From the NCBI GenBank assembly GCA_016794625.1, contig JAEUGY010000066.1, forward strand, positions 60,069 to 124,068: a stretch of 64,000 bases of DNA. Direction: 5' to 3'. This document shows, one piece after another, positions 8,396 through 19,364 of this stretch; the first letter of the stretch is position 1, and each line of letters opens with the position of its first letter. The notes below the pieces were generated by a model, which was not told the DNA's origin, searched no databases, and was given only the letters and a program-made list of their open reading frames with translations. Origin of the DNA: Opitutaceae bacterium. GTDB lineage: Bacteria > Verrucomicrobiota > Verrucomicrobiia > Opitutales > Opitutaceae. Made by a program: the position numbers and the translations under genes.

Positions 8396-10324
8396 TCAGC
8401 GTCCAGCGGCGTCGGCTTGGGCGATGCGGGCGGCCTCCACCTCCATCTGCGTGACCAGCTCGTCCAGCTGGTCGATCACGGCCTGCACCGTGCCGCGCTG
8501 GGTCAGGTCGACCCCGGCCTTCTGCAGCTGCTTCATCGGATGGTCATTGCCGCCGCTGCGCAGCAGGGTCAGGTAGCGTTCGGTGGCGGCGGCGCGTGCG
8601 CCCGCCGGCCCCGTGGTCATGGCCTTGAACAGCTGGGCCGACGAGGCAAAGCACGTGGCGTACTGGTAGACATAGTATGGCGTGTTGAAGAAGTGGGGAA
8701 TGCGCGCCCAGCTGTACTGGTAGAGCTCGTCGACCGTGACCGCGTCACCATAGTAGTCGGTGAGCAGCTGGCGGTAGATCCCGGACAGCACGGAAGCGGT
8801 GATGGGTTCGCCCTTTTCGACGCGGCGGTGGGCCTGGAGCTCGTAGTCGGCGAACATGACCTGCGAGTAGAACGTATCCCGGATCGCATCGACGGCGTGC
8901 TGGAGCAAAAGGAAGCGCTCCTTCGGGTCCGTGGTGGTTTCAAGCAGCCGGTTGAGCAGCAGGCGCTCGTTGATCGTGGAGGCGACCTCGGCGACAAAGA
9001 TCGTGTAGCTGGAGGTCACGAACGGCTGACTCTCGTAGGAGAGCACCGTGTGCATGGCGTGGCCGGCCTCGTGGGCGAAGGTGAAGACGGCGTCGAGCGT
9101 ATCGTTGTAATTGAGCAGCAGGTACGGACCGACGCCGTACACGCCGGCACAGTAGGCGCCGCTGCGTTTGCCCTCGTTTTCGTAGACGTCGATCCGCCCG
9201 CCCGAGACGAACTGCCGGTACTTGGACACGTAGTCCTCGCCGAGCGGGGCGACCGAGGCGATGAGGAGGTCGCGGACGGAGGCGTACGGGTAGGTGCGTT
9301 CCGATTTGTAGACCGGGATGAACCCGTCGTAGAGATGGTAGTTCTCCAGTCCGAGCAGTTTCTTGCGCAACTTGAGGTAGCGCTGGAGCGGAGCGGTGCC
9401 GGCGCGGACGGTGTCGACCAGCGTCTGCACCACGGCGGGCGGAATGGCGTCGCTGTCGAGCGCGGCGTCGAGCGTGGTCGGATAGTTCCGGGCCTGGGCG
9501 GAGAACCAGCTGCGCTGCAGAATGCTGTTGTAGATGGCGGCGTAGGTATTGGCTTGGGCGGAGTAGGTGGAGAGATGGGCCGTGAAGGCGGCGGCGCGGT
9601 CCGCCTGCTGGTAGGACGTGGAGAGAATCTGCTGGTAGGGCCCCGGGGAGACCGTGACTTCCCGCCCGTCGGACAGCGTGATCTTGGGGAACTTGATGTC
9701 GGAGGTGCTCAGCTCGGTGAAGATGGCGCCCGGCGTTTGGTTGAAGCGGGATCCGAGCGAGAGTAGACGTTCGCCCTTTTCGTCGAGCACGTGCGTCTGC
9801 TGACGGTAGTTGTCGAGGATCGAGAAGGCGTAGGGGGCAAGACCCGGCGTGGCGGCGATCCACGATTCCATCGTGGACTGCGGGATGGCCAGCAGCTCGG
9901 GAGTGAACCAGGCGGTGGCGGTGCCGAATTTGGCGAACAAGGCGCCGACCCGTTGGAAACGACCGGCGATGTCCTGATTGCGGGTGTCGACGTCGCGCTG
10001 CAGCTGCGGGTACCGGTAGAGTTTGTAAGACTCCATGCCGATTTCGTCGGAGGCGAGGTAGGCTTCGAGCACGGCCTGTGGCCCCGAGGCGAGCGAGCCC
10101 TTGCGCGCGGCGTAGGCGTCCATTTTCACTTCGACCGCTTTCATGGCGGCCTCCCACGTCTCCCAGTTCGCGTAGATGGCGGAGAAGTCCCACTTGAACT
10201 CAGCGGAAATCTCATCGCGGTTGCGGGTGGAGGGCATGCCGGCGGCAAGGACCGGACTGGAAGCGAGGACAAACATGGCGGAGCAGAGGAGCCGGCGAGG
10301 GCAGTCGCCTGGTGCGGAGAACAT
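8396..10324 (-). CDS. pepF: Oligoendopeptidase F, M3B family metallopeptidase
   Basis: About 642 residues from the chosen start. The zinc site HEAGH with the flanking FAHEAGHAMHTVLSY is the classic M3 signature; the family cuts short peptides. The start at 10324 (MFSAPGDC) gives a signal peptide (SAMFVLASSPVLAAG), implying export, which is unusual for classical cytoplasmic PepF but common in Verrucomicrobia and Bacteroidetes homologues. Upstream in-frame ATGs at 10435 and 10429 would put about 35 extra polar residues before the signal and are less likely. It is convergent with the lyase-like gene and divergent from the DUF4388 gene. Confidence 0.88.
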   Translation of the reverse strand: MFSAPGDCPRRLLCSAMFVLASSPVLAAGMPSTRNRDEISAEFKWDFSAIYANWETWEAAMKAVEVKMDAYAARKGSLASGPQAVLEAYLASDEIGMESYKLYRYPQLQRDVDTRNQDIAGRFQRVGALFAKFGTATAWFTPELLAIPQSTMESWIAATPGLAPYAFSILDNYRQQTHVLDEKGERLLSLGSRFNQTPGAIFTELSTSDIKFPKITLSDGREVTVSPGPYQQILSTSYQQADRAAAFTAHLSTYSAQANTYAAIYNSILQRSWFSAQARNYPTTLDAALDSDAIPPAVVQTLVDTVRAGTAPLQRYLKLRKKLLGLENYHLYDGFIPVYKSERTYPYASVRDLLIASVAPLGEDYVSKYRQFVSGGRIDVYENEGKRSGAYCAGVYGVGPYLLLNYNDTLDAVFTFAHEAGHAMHTVLSYESQPFVTSSYTIFVAEVASTINERLLLNRLLETTTDPKERFLLLQHAVDAIRDTFYSQVMFADYELQAHRRVEKGEPITASVLSGIYRQLLTDYYGDAVTVDELYQYSWARIPHFFNTPYYVYQYATCFASSAQLFKAMTTGPAGARAAATERYLTLLRSGGNDHPMKQLQKAGVDLTQRGTVQAVIDQLDELVTQMEVEAARIAQADAAGR

Positions 10325-10615
10325 GCCCAGAACGTGGGCCGAGGTGCGTCGATCGTCCAGCCCGCTGCGGCGAATGGGGATGAGAAGGCGATTTTTTGGC
10401 CGCCGCTCCGCGCCGCAGAATCGTTTCATCCTCATAATGAGGGGGTTGGCTTCTGTGCCTTCTTTGTCGGATAGGGTTAAAGCCCCGGCCGGGGCAGCCG
10501 ATCAGTGAAACGTACGCCGTATTCCGCGAACCGGAGGGCGAGGACAGGAGAGGTCTGACTGGCAGGGCCCCCCTGATTCCATCGCTCTGCGTTTCGTGTG
10601 ATGGGCCACCCACGC

Positions 10616-11131
10616 ATGGCCGAATCCTCACCCTCCCTCGAACTCCTCTGCGAGCTCAGTGAACTTGAGCGCCTGCTGGCGGCGCGTCCGGATGCCCAGG
10701 GCTATCGGAAGTTGTCTCTGGGATATGCCCAGGCCGGATGGCCGAAGGAAGCGGCGCGGGCGGAGCTCAAAGCCAAGGCCCTGGCCAGCGGGGCGGTCGT
10801 GGTGCCCACCCCGGTGCAGTCCCTGACCGGAGCGTGCAACCCCGGGGTGCTGGTGGAGATCCTGCGGGCGCTGCATGAGACCGGAAAAACGGGCCTGCTG
10901 GAATTGACTGCTCCCGGCGGCGTCCATGTGTCCCTCGCGCTGATTGGGGGGCGCCTGGTGGATGCCCAATCCTCCGACGCCACCGCCGGTGAACCCTCGC
11001 TGTACCGGGCCGTGTTCCTGCGGGCGGCGCGTTACGTTTTCCTGCCCGGGCCGCCGCTCGTGGGGACGCCCTCGCTGCAGACACCCACCCCTGAGTTGCT
11101 CGCCGCCCTCGAGGCCCGCCGACACGGCTGA
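10616..11131 (+). CDS. DUF4388 domain protein
   Basis: About 171 residues. The N-terminal 60 residues form a TPR-like helical hairpin (LERLLAARPDAQGYRKLSLG); the rest matches the DUF4388/PATAN-type fold (VLVEILRALHETGKTGLLEL, then GGRLVDAQ). In Myxococcota and others DUF4388 is found attached to receivers and is thought to mediate partner binding. The stop is 7 bp before the response regulator at 11139, so the two almost certainly work together. In-frame starts at 10598 (GTG) and 10601 (ATG) are also possible; none has a good ribosome binding site. Confidence 0.72.
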   Translation: MAESSPSLELLCELSELERLLAARPDAQGYRKLSLGYAQAGWPKEAARAELKAKALASGAVVVPTPVQSLTGACNPGVLVEILRALHETGKTGLLELTAPGGVHVSLALIGGRLVDAQSSDATAGEPSLYRAVFLRAARYVFLPGPPLVGTPSLQTPTPELLAALEARRHG

Positions 11132-11138
11132 CTCCGCC

Positions 11139-12845
11139 ATGCGCATTCTCATTCTCGAAGACGACCGGGCCACGGCACAACTCCTCGGCCTGCTCCTGAC
11201 CTCGTCGGGACATACCATCGTGCATGCCCTCGATGGCACCGAAGGCCTGAAACAACTGCGCGGCACCCCCTGCGATCTGGTCATCTCGGATGTGCAGATG
11301 GTGCCGATGGATGGATTTGAGTTTCTCGCCACCGCCCGGGCGGAGTTCCCCCGGCTGCTGGTCGTGCTGGCGTCCGCCTGCGCGGACCTCCATGTGCGCA
11401 TCGAACAGCACGCGCACAAACCCTTTGATGTGGTGCACAAGCCCTTTCGCATCGAGGAAGTGCGCCGCGTGCTCGGCCGGGCTGAGGAGGCGCTGGCGGT
11501 CCAGGCCAGCGTGGCCCGGGCTCCGGCCGGCGCCGGCTCCCGCGACGCCGGTGGAGCGGCCCCGGATGCGGCGGCGGCCGGACTGGCCCGGCTGTATCCG
11601 GGTCCAGCTTACGCACAGGCACGGGCCGGACTGTTGCGGGCGATGGCCCACGCCGGCAACGCGCTGCTGGTGGCGGAGCCTGGAGTGCTGCCGGCCGAGC
11701 TCCTCGAGCTCTGGCGAGGCGCCGCCGGTTCCGGGGCGCCCTGGCGGGTCGCGGACGTGGGCCGCGACGCGGAGGCGGCGCGCACCCTCCTGTTCGGGGC
11801 CCATGGCGCCGGACCCGTCGTGGAAACCGCCCGTGGGGGCACGCTGGTCGTCCTGCATGTCGAAGGCCTGTCGCTGGAAGAGCAGGGTCATCTGCTGGCC
11901 CACCTCCGCTCCCAACCTCCCACCCGGCTGATCGCCAGCGTGTGGCGGGATCCGGACCTGCTCCTTGAGCAGGGAGTGATGGATGAAGCCCTCTATTTCC
12001 GCCTGTCCAGCCTCACGGTGACCTTGCCCTCGCTCTCCGCCCGGGCGGACCAGCTGGATGCGCTTTTCGTCGACGCGTTGCGCGCCACCCCGGCGTATCC
12101 ATTCGGCGCGACGGATGTGCAGATCGAGCCGGTCGCACTGAGCGCCTTGCGCGCGCACCCCTGGCCGGAGAACTTCCTTGAACTGCGCAGTGTGGCGGCC
12201 TGGACCGCGGCGCGCATGCGCGGACCGCGTGTGACACTCTCGCATCTGCCCGAACGCTTCCATCGAGCCCGGCTCGCGACGCTCTCCGAGGCTCTCGGTT
12301 CCGCGCAACGCGAGCACCTGGAGCGGGCGCTGCGGCTCTGCCCGAGCAAGCGCGAGGCGGCTTCGGCGATGGGCATCGGGCTCGACGAGTTTGAAGCCGG
12401 AGTCGATCCCTCCGGACCGCTTCTCTTCTCCATCGGGTCCCGGACTGCACCGGAGCCCACGGCCACCGGGCCGGCGGCGGCGGGTCATAAGCGCCATCCC
12501 TCCATCCTGTTTGTTTCTGCGGACGAAGAACTCCGCTTTGCCGCCGAGGCCCAGTTTTCCGGATTGGGACTCGAGGCCCGCATCGCGGCGGATGGACTTC
12601 AGGCCGTGGCCGAGATGGTCCTGTCGCTGCACCGCCCGCGCATTGCGATCCTTGCCGGATCGACCGCGCCCTTTGACGACCTTGAACTGGTGCAGCAATT
12701 GCGGCGCCTTGCGCCCGGACTCGTCGTCGCCCAAGTCGGCACCGGACAGGAGAGCGAGGACATCCATTCCTTCCCCGCTCTCGAGAGCATGGACCTCTTT
12801 CCCGTGATGATCGCGCACCTGCTGGAGGCGGCGAGCAAAGCCTGA
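11139..12845 (+). CDS. Response regulator with decayed sigma-54 AAA+ domain and second receiver-like domain
   Basis: 568 residues laid out like an NtrC-class activator. The receiver (1-120) has the acidic pair and Asp51 in VISDVQM. The central region (about 145-375) still follows the AAA+ order, but Walker A is lost (NALLVAEPGVLP at 174-185 in place of GESGTGK), the GAFTGA loop is absent, and the Walker B position reads GGTLVVLHVEGL rather than GGTLFLDEI. The sensor and YPWPGN-like pieces survive as LYFRLSSLTVTLPSLS and HPWPENFLELR. A Fis-like HTH follows (about 392-418), then a second receiver-like domain (455-568) without the phosphoacceptor. It should not hydrolyse ATP or open sigma-54 promoters; a DNA-binding or scaffold role is inferred. 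Confidence 0.8.
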   Translation: MRILILEDDRATAQLLGLLLTSSGHTIVHALDGTEGLKQLRGTPCDLVISDVQMVPMDGFEFLATARAEFPRLLVVLASACADLHVRIEQHAHKPFDVVHKPFRIEEVRRVLGRAEEALAVQASVARAPAGAGSRDAGGAAPDAAAAGLARLYPGPAYAQARAGLLRAMAHAGNALLVAEPGVLPAELLELWRGAAGSGAPWRVADVGRDAEAARTLLFGAHGAGPVVETARGGTLVVLHVEGLSLEEQGHLLAHLRSQPPTRLIASVWRDPDLLLEQGVMDEALYFRLSSLTVTLPSLSARADQLDALFVDALRATPAYPFGATDVQIEPVALSALRAHPWPENFLELRSVAAWTAARMRGPRVTLSHLPERFHRARLATLSEALGSAQREHLERALRLCPSKREAASAMGIGLDEFEAGVDPSGPLLFSIGSRTAPEPTATGPAAAGHKRHPSILFVSADEELRFAAEAQFSGLGLEARIAADGLQAVAEMVLSLHRPRIAILAGSTAPFDDLELVQQLRRLAPGLVVAQVGTGQESEDIHSFPALESMDLFPVMIAHLLEAASKA

Positions 12846-12881
12846 TGCGGAACGGTTGGGTCGACTCGAGCGGGGCCGGCT

Positions 12882-13451
12882 TTACGGACCGGACGAGGAG
12901 GACTTGGGCTCCGGCTTGTCGGCCCGGATGACCACACCATCGCGGAACACCACTTCCCGTTCACTCGTGACCGGGGGACGGACCATGACCGGTGCCGGCA
13001 TCATGGCGCCGCCTGCGCCGCCCGTGCCGATATTGATGCCGCCGGTGCCAACACCCACCCCCACGCCGGAGCGGCCGATGCCGCCCGTCGGATAGCCACC
13101 GCCGGGGTAGCCACCCCCTGGGTAGCTGCCACCCATGACCGGGGTCGGGTAAATGTAATCACCGCCGGAGGTTGTCCGGTAGATCCAAATTTCGTCTTCG
13201 TGCGGGCCGTTCGCGCGAGAAATGACCTCGCTCGGCTGACCCCAGGCGACTTCCACCATTTGCGGAGTCATGCCGGGTTCGACGCGGCCATCCAGTACGG
13301 CTTGTCGAACATCGAGCGACCACGACTCGTAATCCTCACGGTTGCCTTCAATGCGACTGAACTGCGGACTGGAGCATCCGCCCAGGCCCAGCGCCAGCAG
13401 CAACGTCATCCCAAAGACTCGCAGGTTTCGGTTCACGGCGAACCTGAACAT
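12882..13451 (-). CDS. Putative lipoprotein with Gly/Pro/Tyr-rich segment
   Basis: From the ATG at 13451, 189 residues. It has a lipoprotein signal (LLLALGLGGCSS; lipidated Cys about residue 27), a BamE/SmpA-like short alpha-beta part (GRVEPGMTPQMVEVAWGQPS, followed by DEIWIYR), then a Gly-rich GGGYPGGGYP and [10 protein letters not shown] stretch and a charged tail. The BamE-like motif suggests an outer-membrane or envelope partner protein, but the similarity is short. It is followed downstream on the same strand by nothing, and is preceded by purL. Confidence 0.75.
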   Translation of the reverse strand: MFRFAVNRNLRVFGMTLLLALGLGGCSSPQFSRIEGNREDYESWSLDVRQAVLDGRVEPGMTPQMVEVAWGQPSEVISRANGPHEDEIWIYRTTSGGDYIYPTPVMGGSYPGGGYPGGGYPTGGIGRSGVGVGVGTGGINIGTGGAGGAMMPAPVMVRPPVTSEREVVFRDGVVIRADKPEPKSSSSGP

Positions 13452-13524
13452 GCACGAATTTTCGCCCACGTAAAGGGCGACGCGGCGCTTAAGTGATCGG
13501 AGCGGTTCCCGGGCCGGGAGTCGG

Positions 13525-16500
13525 TCAGCCCACCCACGTGCGGGCGTTGTAGAACATCTGCATCCAAGGGCTGTCGTCGCCCCAGGTTGGAGGATGCCAG
13601 CTGAGCGAAACCGTGCGATGGACGCGCTCCGGGTGAGGCATCAGGATGGTGACCCGGCCGGTCGAGGTGGTCAGCGAGGTGATGCCGCGCGGGGAGCCGT
13701 TGGGATTGAGCGGGTACCGTTCCGTGGGCCGGTGCCGGTGGTCGACAAAGCGGGCGGCGACGAACCCGGAGGCATCGCAGGCCTCCAGGGCGGCGGAGTC
13801 CCGGAATTCGGCAAACCCTTCACCGTGGGAGACAGCGACCGGGATGACCGAGCCCTCCATGCCGGCGAACAGCACGCTCGGGCTGCGTTCGATCCGCAGG
13901 GAGGAAAAGCGCGCCTCGAACCGTTCCGACTGGTTCTGCACGAACCGCGGCCAGTGGCTGGCGCCCGGAATGATGGAATGAAGATTGCTCATCATCTGGC
14001 ACCCATTGCACACACCCAGGGCGAAGGTGTCAGCGCGGGCGAAGAACGCCGCAAATTCGGCGCGGGCCCGGGTGTTGAACAGCACGCTCTTGGCCCAACC
14101 CTCGCCGGCCCCCAGGACGTCGCCGTAGCTGAAGCCGCCGCACGCGGCGAGCCCCCGCATGTCGCGGAGTGACACGCGGCCGGCAAGGATGTCCGTCATG
14201 TGCACGTCCACCGCCCGGAATCCCGCCCGGGTAAAGGCAGCGGCCATCTCGACCTCCCCATTCACGCCCTGTTCGCGCAGGATGGCGATGGCGGGACGCT
14301 GGCCGGTCCTCAGAATAGCCGGCGCGGCGGGTTCAAAGGTGAGACGCGGGGTGATGCCTGGGTCGTCGCGTTCCAGCTTGAGCTGGTACTCCGACTCGGC
14401 GCAGGCGGGATGGTCGCGCAGAAGCGAAATACGCCGGGTGACATCCGACCACACCGCCCGCAAGTCCGACAGGTCTTCGTCGAGCAGGACCGTTTCGGAC
14501 TGACGCACACGGAACCGGTAGTCGCCCCGGGTTGTGCCCAGCCGGTGCGTGCAGGTGCGCAGACCCGCCTCGTCGAGCACGCCAAGCACCGCCACCAGAT
14601 CGGCTGCCCGGACCTGGACCACCGCGCCGAGTTCCTCGGCGAACAGGGCTCCGAACGCGCTTTCCAGGCCGGGGTGGGCGGCGGGAGGCAGGTCGACCTC
14701 GACCCCGGTGTGTCCGGCGAAAGCCATTTCCGCCAACGTGGCCAGCAGACCGCCATCGGACCGGTCGTGGTAGGCGAGCAAAAGACCGTCCCGGTTGAGC
14801 CGCTGGATTGCGTTCCAGAAGGCTTTCAGGTCCTGAGGATGGTCGACGTCCGGCGGAGTCTGGCCGGTCTGCGACAGCACCTGCGCCAGGATCGAGCCGC
14901 CGAGACGATTCTGTCCCCGGCCCAGGTCGATCAGCAGCAGGATGGCCGCGCCGTCGTCCGCCGCGGGGCCGGCGGCGAGCTGGGGCGTAAGGGTTTTTCG
15001 GATATCCTCGCAGGCGGCGAAGGCGGAGACGATGAGCGAGACCGGCGCGGTCATGCGCCGCGCCTGGCCGCCTTCGCGCCAGACCGTGCTCATGCTCATG
15101 GAATCCTTGCCCACCGGGATGGTGATGCCGAGCGCCGGGCAGAGTTCCATGCCCACGGCGCGCACGGCGGCATAGAGTTCGGCGCCTTCGCCCGGCAGCG
15201 CGGGCGCGGCCATCCAGTTGGCGGACAGGTTGACGCGGCCCAGATGTTCGATCCGGGCGGCGACCAGGTTGGTCAAGGCTTCACCGACGGCGAGCCGCGC
15301 CGAGGCGGCCGCGCTGTTGACCGCGACGGGCGTGCGTTCACCCATGGCCATGGCCTCGCCCGTGTACACGTCGAAGGACGCCGCGGTGACCGCGCAATCG
15401 GCGACGGGCACCTGCCACGGCCCCACCATTTGGTCGCGCGCGACGAGCCCGGTGACCGAGCGGTCTCCGATCGAGATGAGAAACGTCTTGTCCGCCACGG
15501 TGGGGTGGACGAGCACGCGGCGCACCGCCTCGGCCAGCGTCAGGCCGCCGATTGCGAGCGGCGCGAGCGGACGGACTCGCGTCGTATCCTTCCGATGCAT
15601 GCGCGGAGGTTTGCCCAGCAGCACCTCGAGTGGGAGATCGATCGGCCGGTTTTGGAAATGCCGGTCGTCGAGCACCAGGCGTTTCTCTTCGGTGGCTACA
15701 CCGACCACGGCAAACGGACACCGTTCGCGGGCGCAGAGCTGGCGAAAGCGGTCGAGCCGTGCGGACGGCACCGCGAGCACGTAGCGTTCCTGGGATTCAT
15801 TGCACCAGATTTCGAGCGGGCTCAGGCCCGGTTCGTCGCTGGGCACGTCGCGCAATTGAAACCGCCCGCCCCGCCCGCCGTCGTTGACCAGTTCCGGCAG
15901 GGCGTTGGAGATGCCGCCGGCGCCGACATCGTGGATGAAGGAGATGGGGTTGTCATCGCCCAGCGCCCAGCACCGGTCGATCACCTCTTGGCAGCGCCGC
16001 TCCATTTCGGCGTTGTCGCGTTGGACGCTGGCGAAGTCGAGGTCCTCCTGGCCCGCGCCGCTGGCCATCGAGCTGGCGGCGCCACCGCCGAGGCCGATCA
16101 GCATGGCGGGCCCGCCCAGCACGATCAGGCTGTCACCCGGCTCGATTGCGCCCTTGCGCACGTGGCCGGCGCGGATGTTGCCCAGACCGCCGGCGAGCAT
16201 GATGGGCTTGTGGTAGCCGCGCAACTCGGTGCCTTCGCCTCCGGCGGCCGGCACCTCGGCCTCGTAGGTGCGGAAGTAGCCGGCGAGCGCCGGGCGACCG
16301 AACTCGTTGTTGAAGGCGGCGCCGCCGAGGGGGCCGTCGATCATGATTTCGAGCGCGGATACGATGCGCCCGGGCTTGCCGTGGGACGCTTCCCACGGCT
16401 GCACGGCGCCCGGGAGCTGCAGGTTCGAAACGGTGAAACCGGTCAGTCCGGCCTTGGGTTTGGAGCCGCGTCCGGTGGCGCCCTCGTCACGGATCTCGCC

Positions 16501-17439
16501 CCCCGCGCCGGTGGCCGCTCCGGGGAACGGGGAAATGGCGGTCGGGTGGTTGTGGGTCTCCACTTTGCAGAGCAAGTGGATGTCCTCGGTGTGGGCGCCG
16601 TAGTCGCCGGTCAAGGGGTCGGCGAAGAAGCGACCGCCGCGCGAGCCGGTGATCACGGCGGCGTTGTCCTTGTAGGCGGAGAGGATGCCGTCGCTGTGCA
16701 GCTGATACGTATTGCGGATCATCTGGAACAGCGAGCGGTCGAGCGCGACGCCGTCGATCTCCCACGTGGCGTTGAAGATCTTGTGGCGGCAGTGTTCGGA
16801 GTTGGCCTGGGCGAACATCATGAGCTCGATGTCATGGGGATCGCGACCGAGGGTCCGGAACGCATTCACGAGGTAGTCGATCTCGTCGTCGGCCAGCGCC
16901 AGACCGAGCGAGGCGTTGGCCTCGACGAGCGCTGCGCGGCCGCGAGCCAGCACGTCCACGCTGGCCATGGGTCGCGGCGCCTCGTGGCGGAAAAGGACGC
17001 GGCAGGATTCCAGATCCTCGAAGACCGCCTGGGTCATGCGATCGTGCAGAAGGGCGCGGGCGGCGGCCAGCTGGCTGGCGGTCAGGGGCTCGGCGGAGTC
17101 CAGGGTGTAGGCGATCACCCGTTCGATCCGTGCGACCGCGGTCAGGCCGCAGATTCGGGCGATGTCCGTGGCCTTGGAAGACCAGGGCGAAAGCGTGCCC
17201 GGGCGCGGGGCCACCACCAGGGTCTGGCCCGTCAGCGGGGTGGACTCGCGGCGCGGACCATACGTGAGCAATTTGTCCAGCAGGTCCCGGGACTCGGCGC
17301 TGAGGTCGCCCCGGACCTCCGCGAGATGGACAAACTCGGCTCCCACCGCCCGCACCGGCACGCCGGCCGCCGACAGGTCGTGCAGGAGCTTCTGACAGCG
17401 GGAAGGGGAGAGCGCCGGAGAGCCGCGGAGGATGAGCAT
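13525..17439 (-). CDS. purL: Phosphoribosylformylglycinamidine synthase, single-chain form
   Basis: At 1,304 residues this is the large one-chain FGAM synthase of the gammaproteobacterial/eukaryotic type, which turns FGAR, ATP and glutamine into FGAM in step four of purine synthesis. The N-terminal start [11 protein letters not shown] is typical. Core motifs seen: [30 protein letters not shown], and [12 protein letters not shown]. The C-terminal glutaminase holds the nucleophile Cys in [12 protein letters not shown], the HGEGFAEF element and the HPERVHR Glu/His pair. No purS or purQ is needed. It is divergent from the sialidase gene. Confidence 0.97.
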   Translation of the reverse strand: MLILRGSPALSPSRCQKLLHDLSAAGVPVRAVGAEFVHLAEVRGDLSAESRDLLDKLLTYGPRRESTPLTGQTLVVAPRPGTLSPWSSKATDIARICGLTAVARIERVIAYTLDSAEPLTASQLAAARALLHDRMTQAVFEDLESCRVLFRHEAPRPMASVDVLARGRAALVEANASLGLALADDEIDYLVNAFRTLGRDPHDIELMMFAQANSEHCRHKIFNATWEIDGVALDRSLFQMIRNTYQLHSDGILSAYKDNAAVITGSRGGRFFADPLTGDYGAHTEDIHLLCKVETHNHPTAISPFPGAATGAGGEIRDEGATGRGSKPKAGLTGFTVSNLQLPGAVQPWEASHGKPGRIVSALEIMIDGPLGGAAFNNEFGRPALAGYFRTYEAEVPAAGGEGTELRGYHKPIMLAGGLGNIRAGHVRKGAIEPGDSLIVLGGPAMLIGLGGGAASSMASGAGQEDLDFASVQRDNAEMERRCQEVIDRCWALGDDNPISFIHDVGAGGISNALPELVNDGGRGGRFQLRDVPSDEPGLSPLEIWCNESQERYVLAVPSARLDRFRQLCARERCPFAVVGVATEEKRLVLDDRHFQNRPIDLPLEVLLGKPPRMHRKDTTRVRPLAPLAIGGLTLAEAVRRVLVHPTVADKTFLISIGDRSVTGLVARDQMVGPWQVPVADCAVTAASFDVYTGEAMAMGERTPVAVNSAAASARLAVGEALTNLVAARIEHLGRVNLSANWMAAPALPGEGAELYAAVRAVGMELCPALGITIPVGKDSMSMSTVWREGGQARRMTAPVSLIVSAFAACEDIRKTLTPQLAAGPAADDGAAILLLIDLGRGQNRLGGSILAQVLSQTGQTPPDVDHPQDLKAFWNAIQRLNRDGLLLAYHDRSDGGLLATLAEMAFAGHTGVEVDLPPAAHPGLESAFGALFAEELGAVVQVRAADLVAVLGVLDEAGLRTCTHRLGTTRGDYRFRVRQSETVLLDEDLSDLRAVWSDVTRRISLLRDHPACAESEYQLKLERDDPGITPRLTFEPAAPAILRTGQRPAIAILREQGVNGEVEMAAAFTRAGFRAVDVHMTDILAGRVSLRDMRGLAACGGFSYGDVLGAGEGWAKSVLFNTRARAEFAAFFARADTFALGVCNGCQMMSNLHSIIPGASHWPRFVQNQSERFEARFSSLRIERSPSVLFAGMEGSVIPVAVSHGEGFAEFRDSAALEACDASGFVAARFVDHRHRPTERYPLNPNGSPRGITSLTTSTGRVTILMPHPERVHRTVSLSWHPPTWGDDSPWMQMFYNARTWVG

Positions 17440-17714
17440 GGTGAAACCGGCAGCTTCCCGAACATCCGGCGCCCGGTCAAGGGGCGGAAACAGCGATGCG
17501 CAAGGGTGGACCGTCCGGCCTGGCCCGCCGACTTCCGGATGGCCATGGTTTTTGTAACGGTCTCATTTTGAGGAGGGTGTGGAGTCAGGGTGCCCTGCCG
17601 GGGCGGAAGGGACGGTGGTTCTGCGAGGGAACCTGAGGGTCTGCCTTGTGCCCGGCGCGACCCGGGACCGGAGTCAGCTGCCCCACCGACCTGCGCGCGT
17701 CCTATCCTTTTTCC

Positions 17715-19019
17715 ATGCACCCTTCCCAGCACCCCCTCCTGCGCCACCTGGCGCCCATTGCCCTGATCGGCGCCCTGTTGGCCGCGGGGCCGATTTCCGC
17801 CGCGCCCCAAGCAACCGGCTTGTCGGAGCGCGCGCGTTCCGTCACGCCCTGGCTCGACCAGCAGGAATTGTTTGTGGGGGGCGAGGGGGGTTATCCCAGC
17901 TACCGCATTCCGGGTCTCGTGGTGACGTCCAAGGGCACCGTGCTCGCGTTCGTTGATGCGCGCAAGACCCCCAAGCTCGGCGATTGGTCGCAGATTGACA
18001 TCTGTTATCGCCGCAGCACGGACGGCGGAGTCACGTGGTCACCGTCCGAGCGGGTGATTCACCTCGGATTGCACGCGGCGCTCGGGATCACCTTTGAGCG
18101 CAATGCGGCCGCGGTCGCGCAAGGGCTCGGCGCGTCGGACCAGATGCCCATCAACAACCAGCTGCCCATAGCGGACACCAAGACCGGGGCGGTGCACCTG
18201 CTGCATTGCGTGAACTATGCCCGGGCGTTCTATCAGCGCAGTGACGATGACGGGGTGACCTTTTCCGCACCGCGGGAGATCACCTCCGTGTTCGAGCAGT
18301 TTCGGGGTGACTATGACTGGAAAGTCATCGCGACCGGCCCGAACCACGGCATTCAGCTCAAGAGCGGCCGCTTGCTCGTGCCCGTGTGGATGTCACGCGG
18401 CGGCGGCGACCACGGACACCGTCCCTCAGTCATCGCGACCATTTACAGTGACGACCACGGCGTGACGTGGAAACGAGGGGCGATCGTGACGGGCGAGACC
18501 GATCCCCTCGTCAATCCGAATGAGACCGTAGCGATCGAACTCGCCGACGGGGCGGTGATGCTGAACATCCGGCATGAGTCGCTCCAGCACCGACGGGCGG
18601 TCAGCTACAGCCCGGACGGGATCTCGCAGTGGACGCGTCCCGAATTCATCAACGACCTGTATGAACCCGTCTGCATGGCCGGGCTGACGCGGCTGTCCTC
18701 GGTCAAGGACCATGGCCGCAGCCGACTCCTGTTTTCCAACCCGCACAATGCGACCGATCCCATTCCCAACCATCCCTCGCGCTTTTATGTGCGCAAGAAT
18801 CTCAGCCTGAAGATCAGCTATGATGAAGGCCGCACGTGGCCCGTGAACAAGACCCTGGAGGCAGGGTCAAGTGGATACAGTGACCTGGCGGTGCTGCCGG
18901 ACGGAACCGTGTGCTGTTTCTATGAGCGACGCCGCACCACGCCGGCCGGCGTGGTGCCGGTGGTGACGTTTGCGCGCCTGAACCTCGCCTGGCTGACCGA
19001 TGGCCAGGACCGGCTCTGA
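17715..19019 (+). CDS. Secreted exo-alpha-sialidase (GH33-like)
   Basis: Starting at the ATG at 17715 gives 434 residues with a signal peptide (about 1-30). The sialidase arginine motif appears as YRIP (residues 63-66). Asp boxes of the form S-x-D-x-G-x-x-W/F are seen at STDGGVTW (101-108), SDDDGVTF, SDDHGVTW and a final YDEGRTW, matching a six-bladed GH33 propeller. It would remove terminal sialic acid or a related acid sugar from glycans in the periplasm or outside. It is alone, divergent from purL; no sialic-acid uptake or nan catabolic genes are in the window. Confidence 0.85.
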   Translation: MHPSQHPLLRHLAPIALIGALLAAGPISAAPQATGLSERARSVTPWLDQQELFVGGEGGYPSYRIPGLVVTSKGTVLAFVDARKTPKLGDWSQIDICYRRSTDGGVTWSPSERVIHLGLHAALGITFERNAAAVAQGLGASDQMPINNQLPIADTKTGAVHLLHCVNYARAFYQRSDDDGVTFSAPREITSVFEQFRGDYDWKVIATGPNHGIQLKSGRLLVPVWMSRGGGDHGHRPSVIATIYSDDHGVTWKRGAIVTGETDPLVNPNETVAIELADGAVMLNIRHESLQHRRAVSYSPDGISQWTRPEFINDLYEPVCMAGLTRLSSVKDHGRSRLLFSNPHNATDPIPNHPSRFYVRKNLSLKISYDEGRTWPVNKTLEAGSSGYSDLAVLPDGTVCCFYERRRTTPAGVVPVVTFARLNLAWLTDGQDRL

Positions 19020-19364
19020 GCCGTGGGGGAGCGCACCCTGCAACCGACGTTCAGGGCTGATTTGGCTCTTGGAAGAAGAGAGAGCCTGCGCGTCGGTGGA
19101 AGCCACGCATCGGTATCGATGGAGGGCGCCGCTCCGTCGGCGCCGGTTGCGCGTCGCGTCCACCTTAACGATCGGGCGTCGTGGTTCGGGAACCGTCCCC
19201 CGGCGTCGACGGAGCGACGCCCTCCAAGGGGGCGGAAAAGAAACGGGGTTCGTGTTCCCCTAACGGGAGAATGCGGCTAAAGCCGCAGCCACGTTCTTGC
19301 TCTCCGATCCCTTCGTCATTCGGAATTCGTCATTCGTCATTCCAGCCCCCGGGGCTGGCCCGGC
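19020..19364. repeat. Intergenic region with paired REP-like palindromes and a capped period-7 tract
   Basis: No gene is seen here. It holds two facing copies of the REP-B type palindrome (19120-19146, GGAGGGCGCCGCTCCGTCGG and its partner at 19201-19226) and a period-7 tract of the ATTCGTC unit (19311-19341). The tract ends in a perfect 8-bp hairpin, CCAGCCCC/GGGGCTGG, at 19342-19358. The same tract-plus-hairpin pair recurs at 47674-47710 and 55618-55660. Confidence 0.7.

Noticed and set aside
14200..17571. 1,123-codon plus-strand open frame
   Set aside because: It lies wholly opposite purL, has no recognisable domain and the composition (Arg, His, Gly-rich) of a GC-rich shadow.
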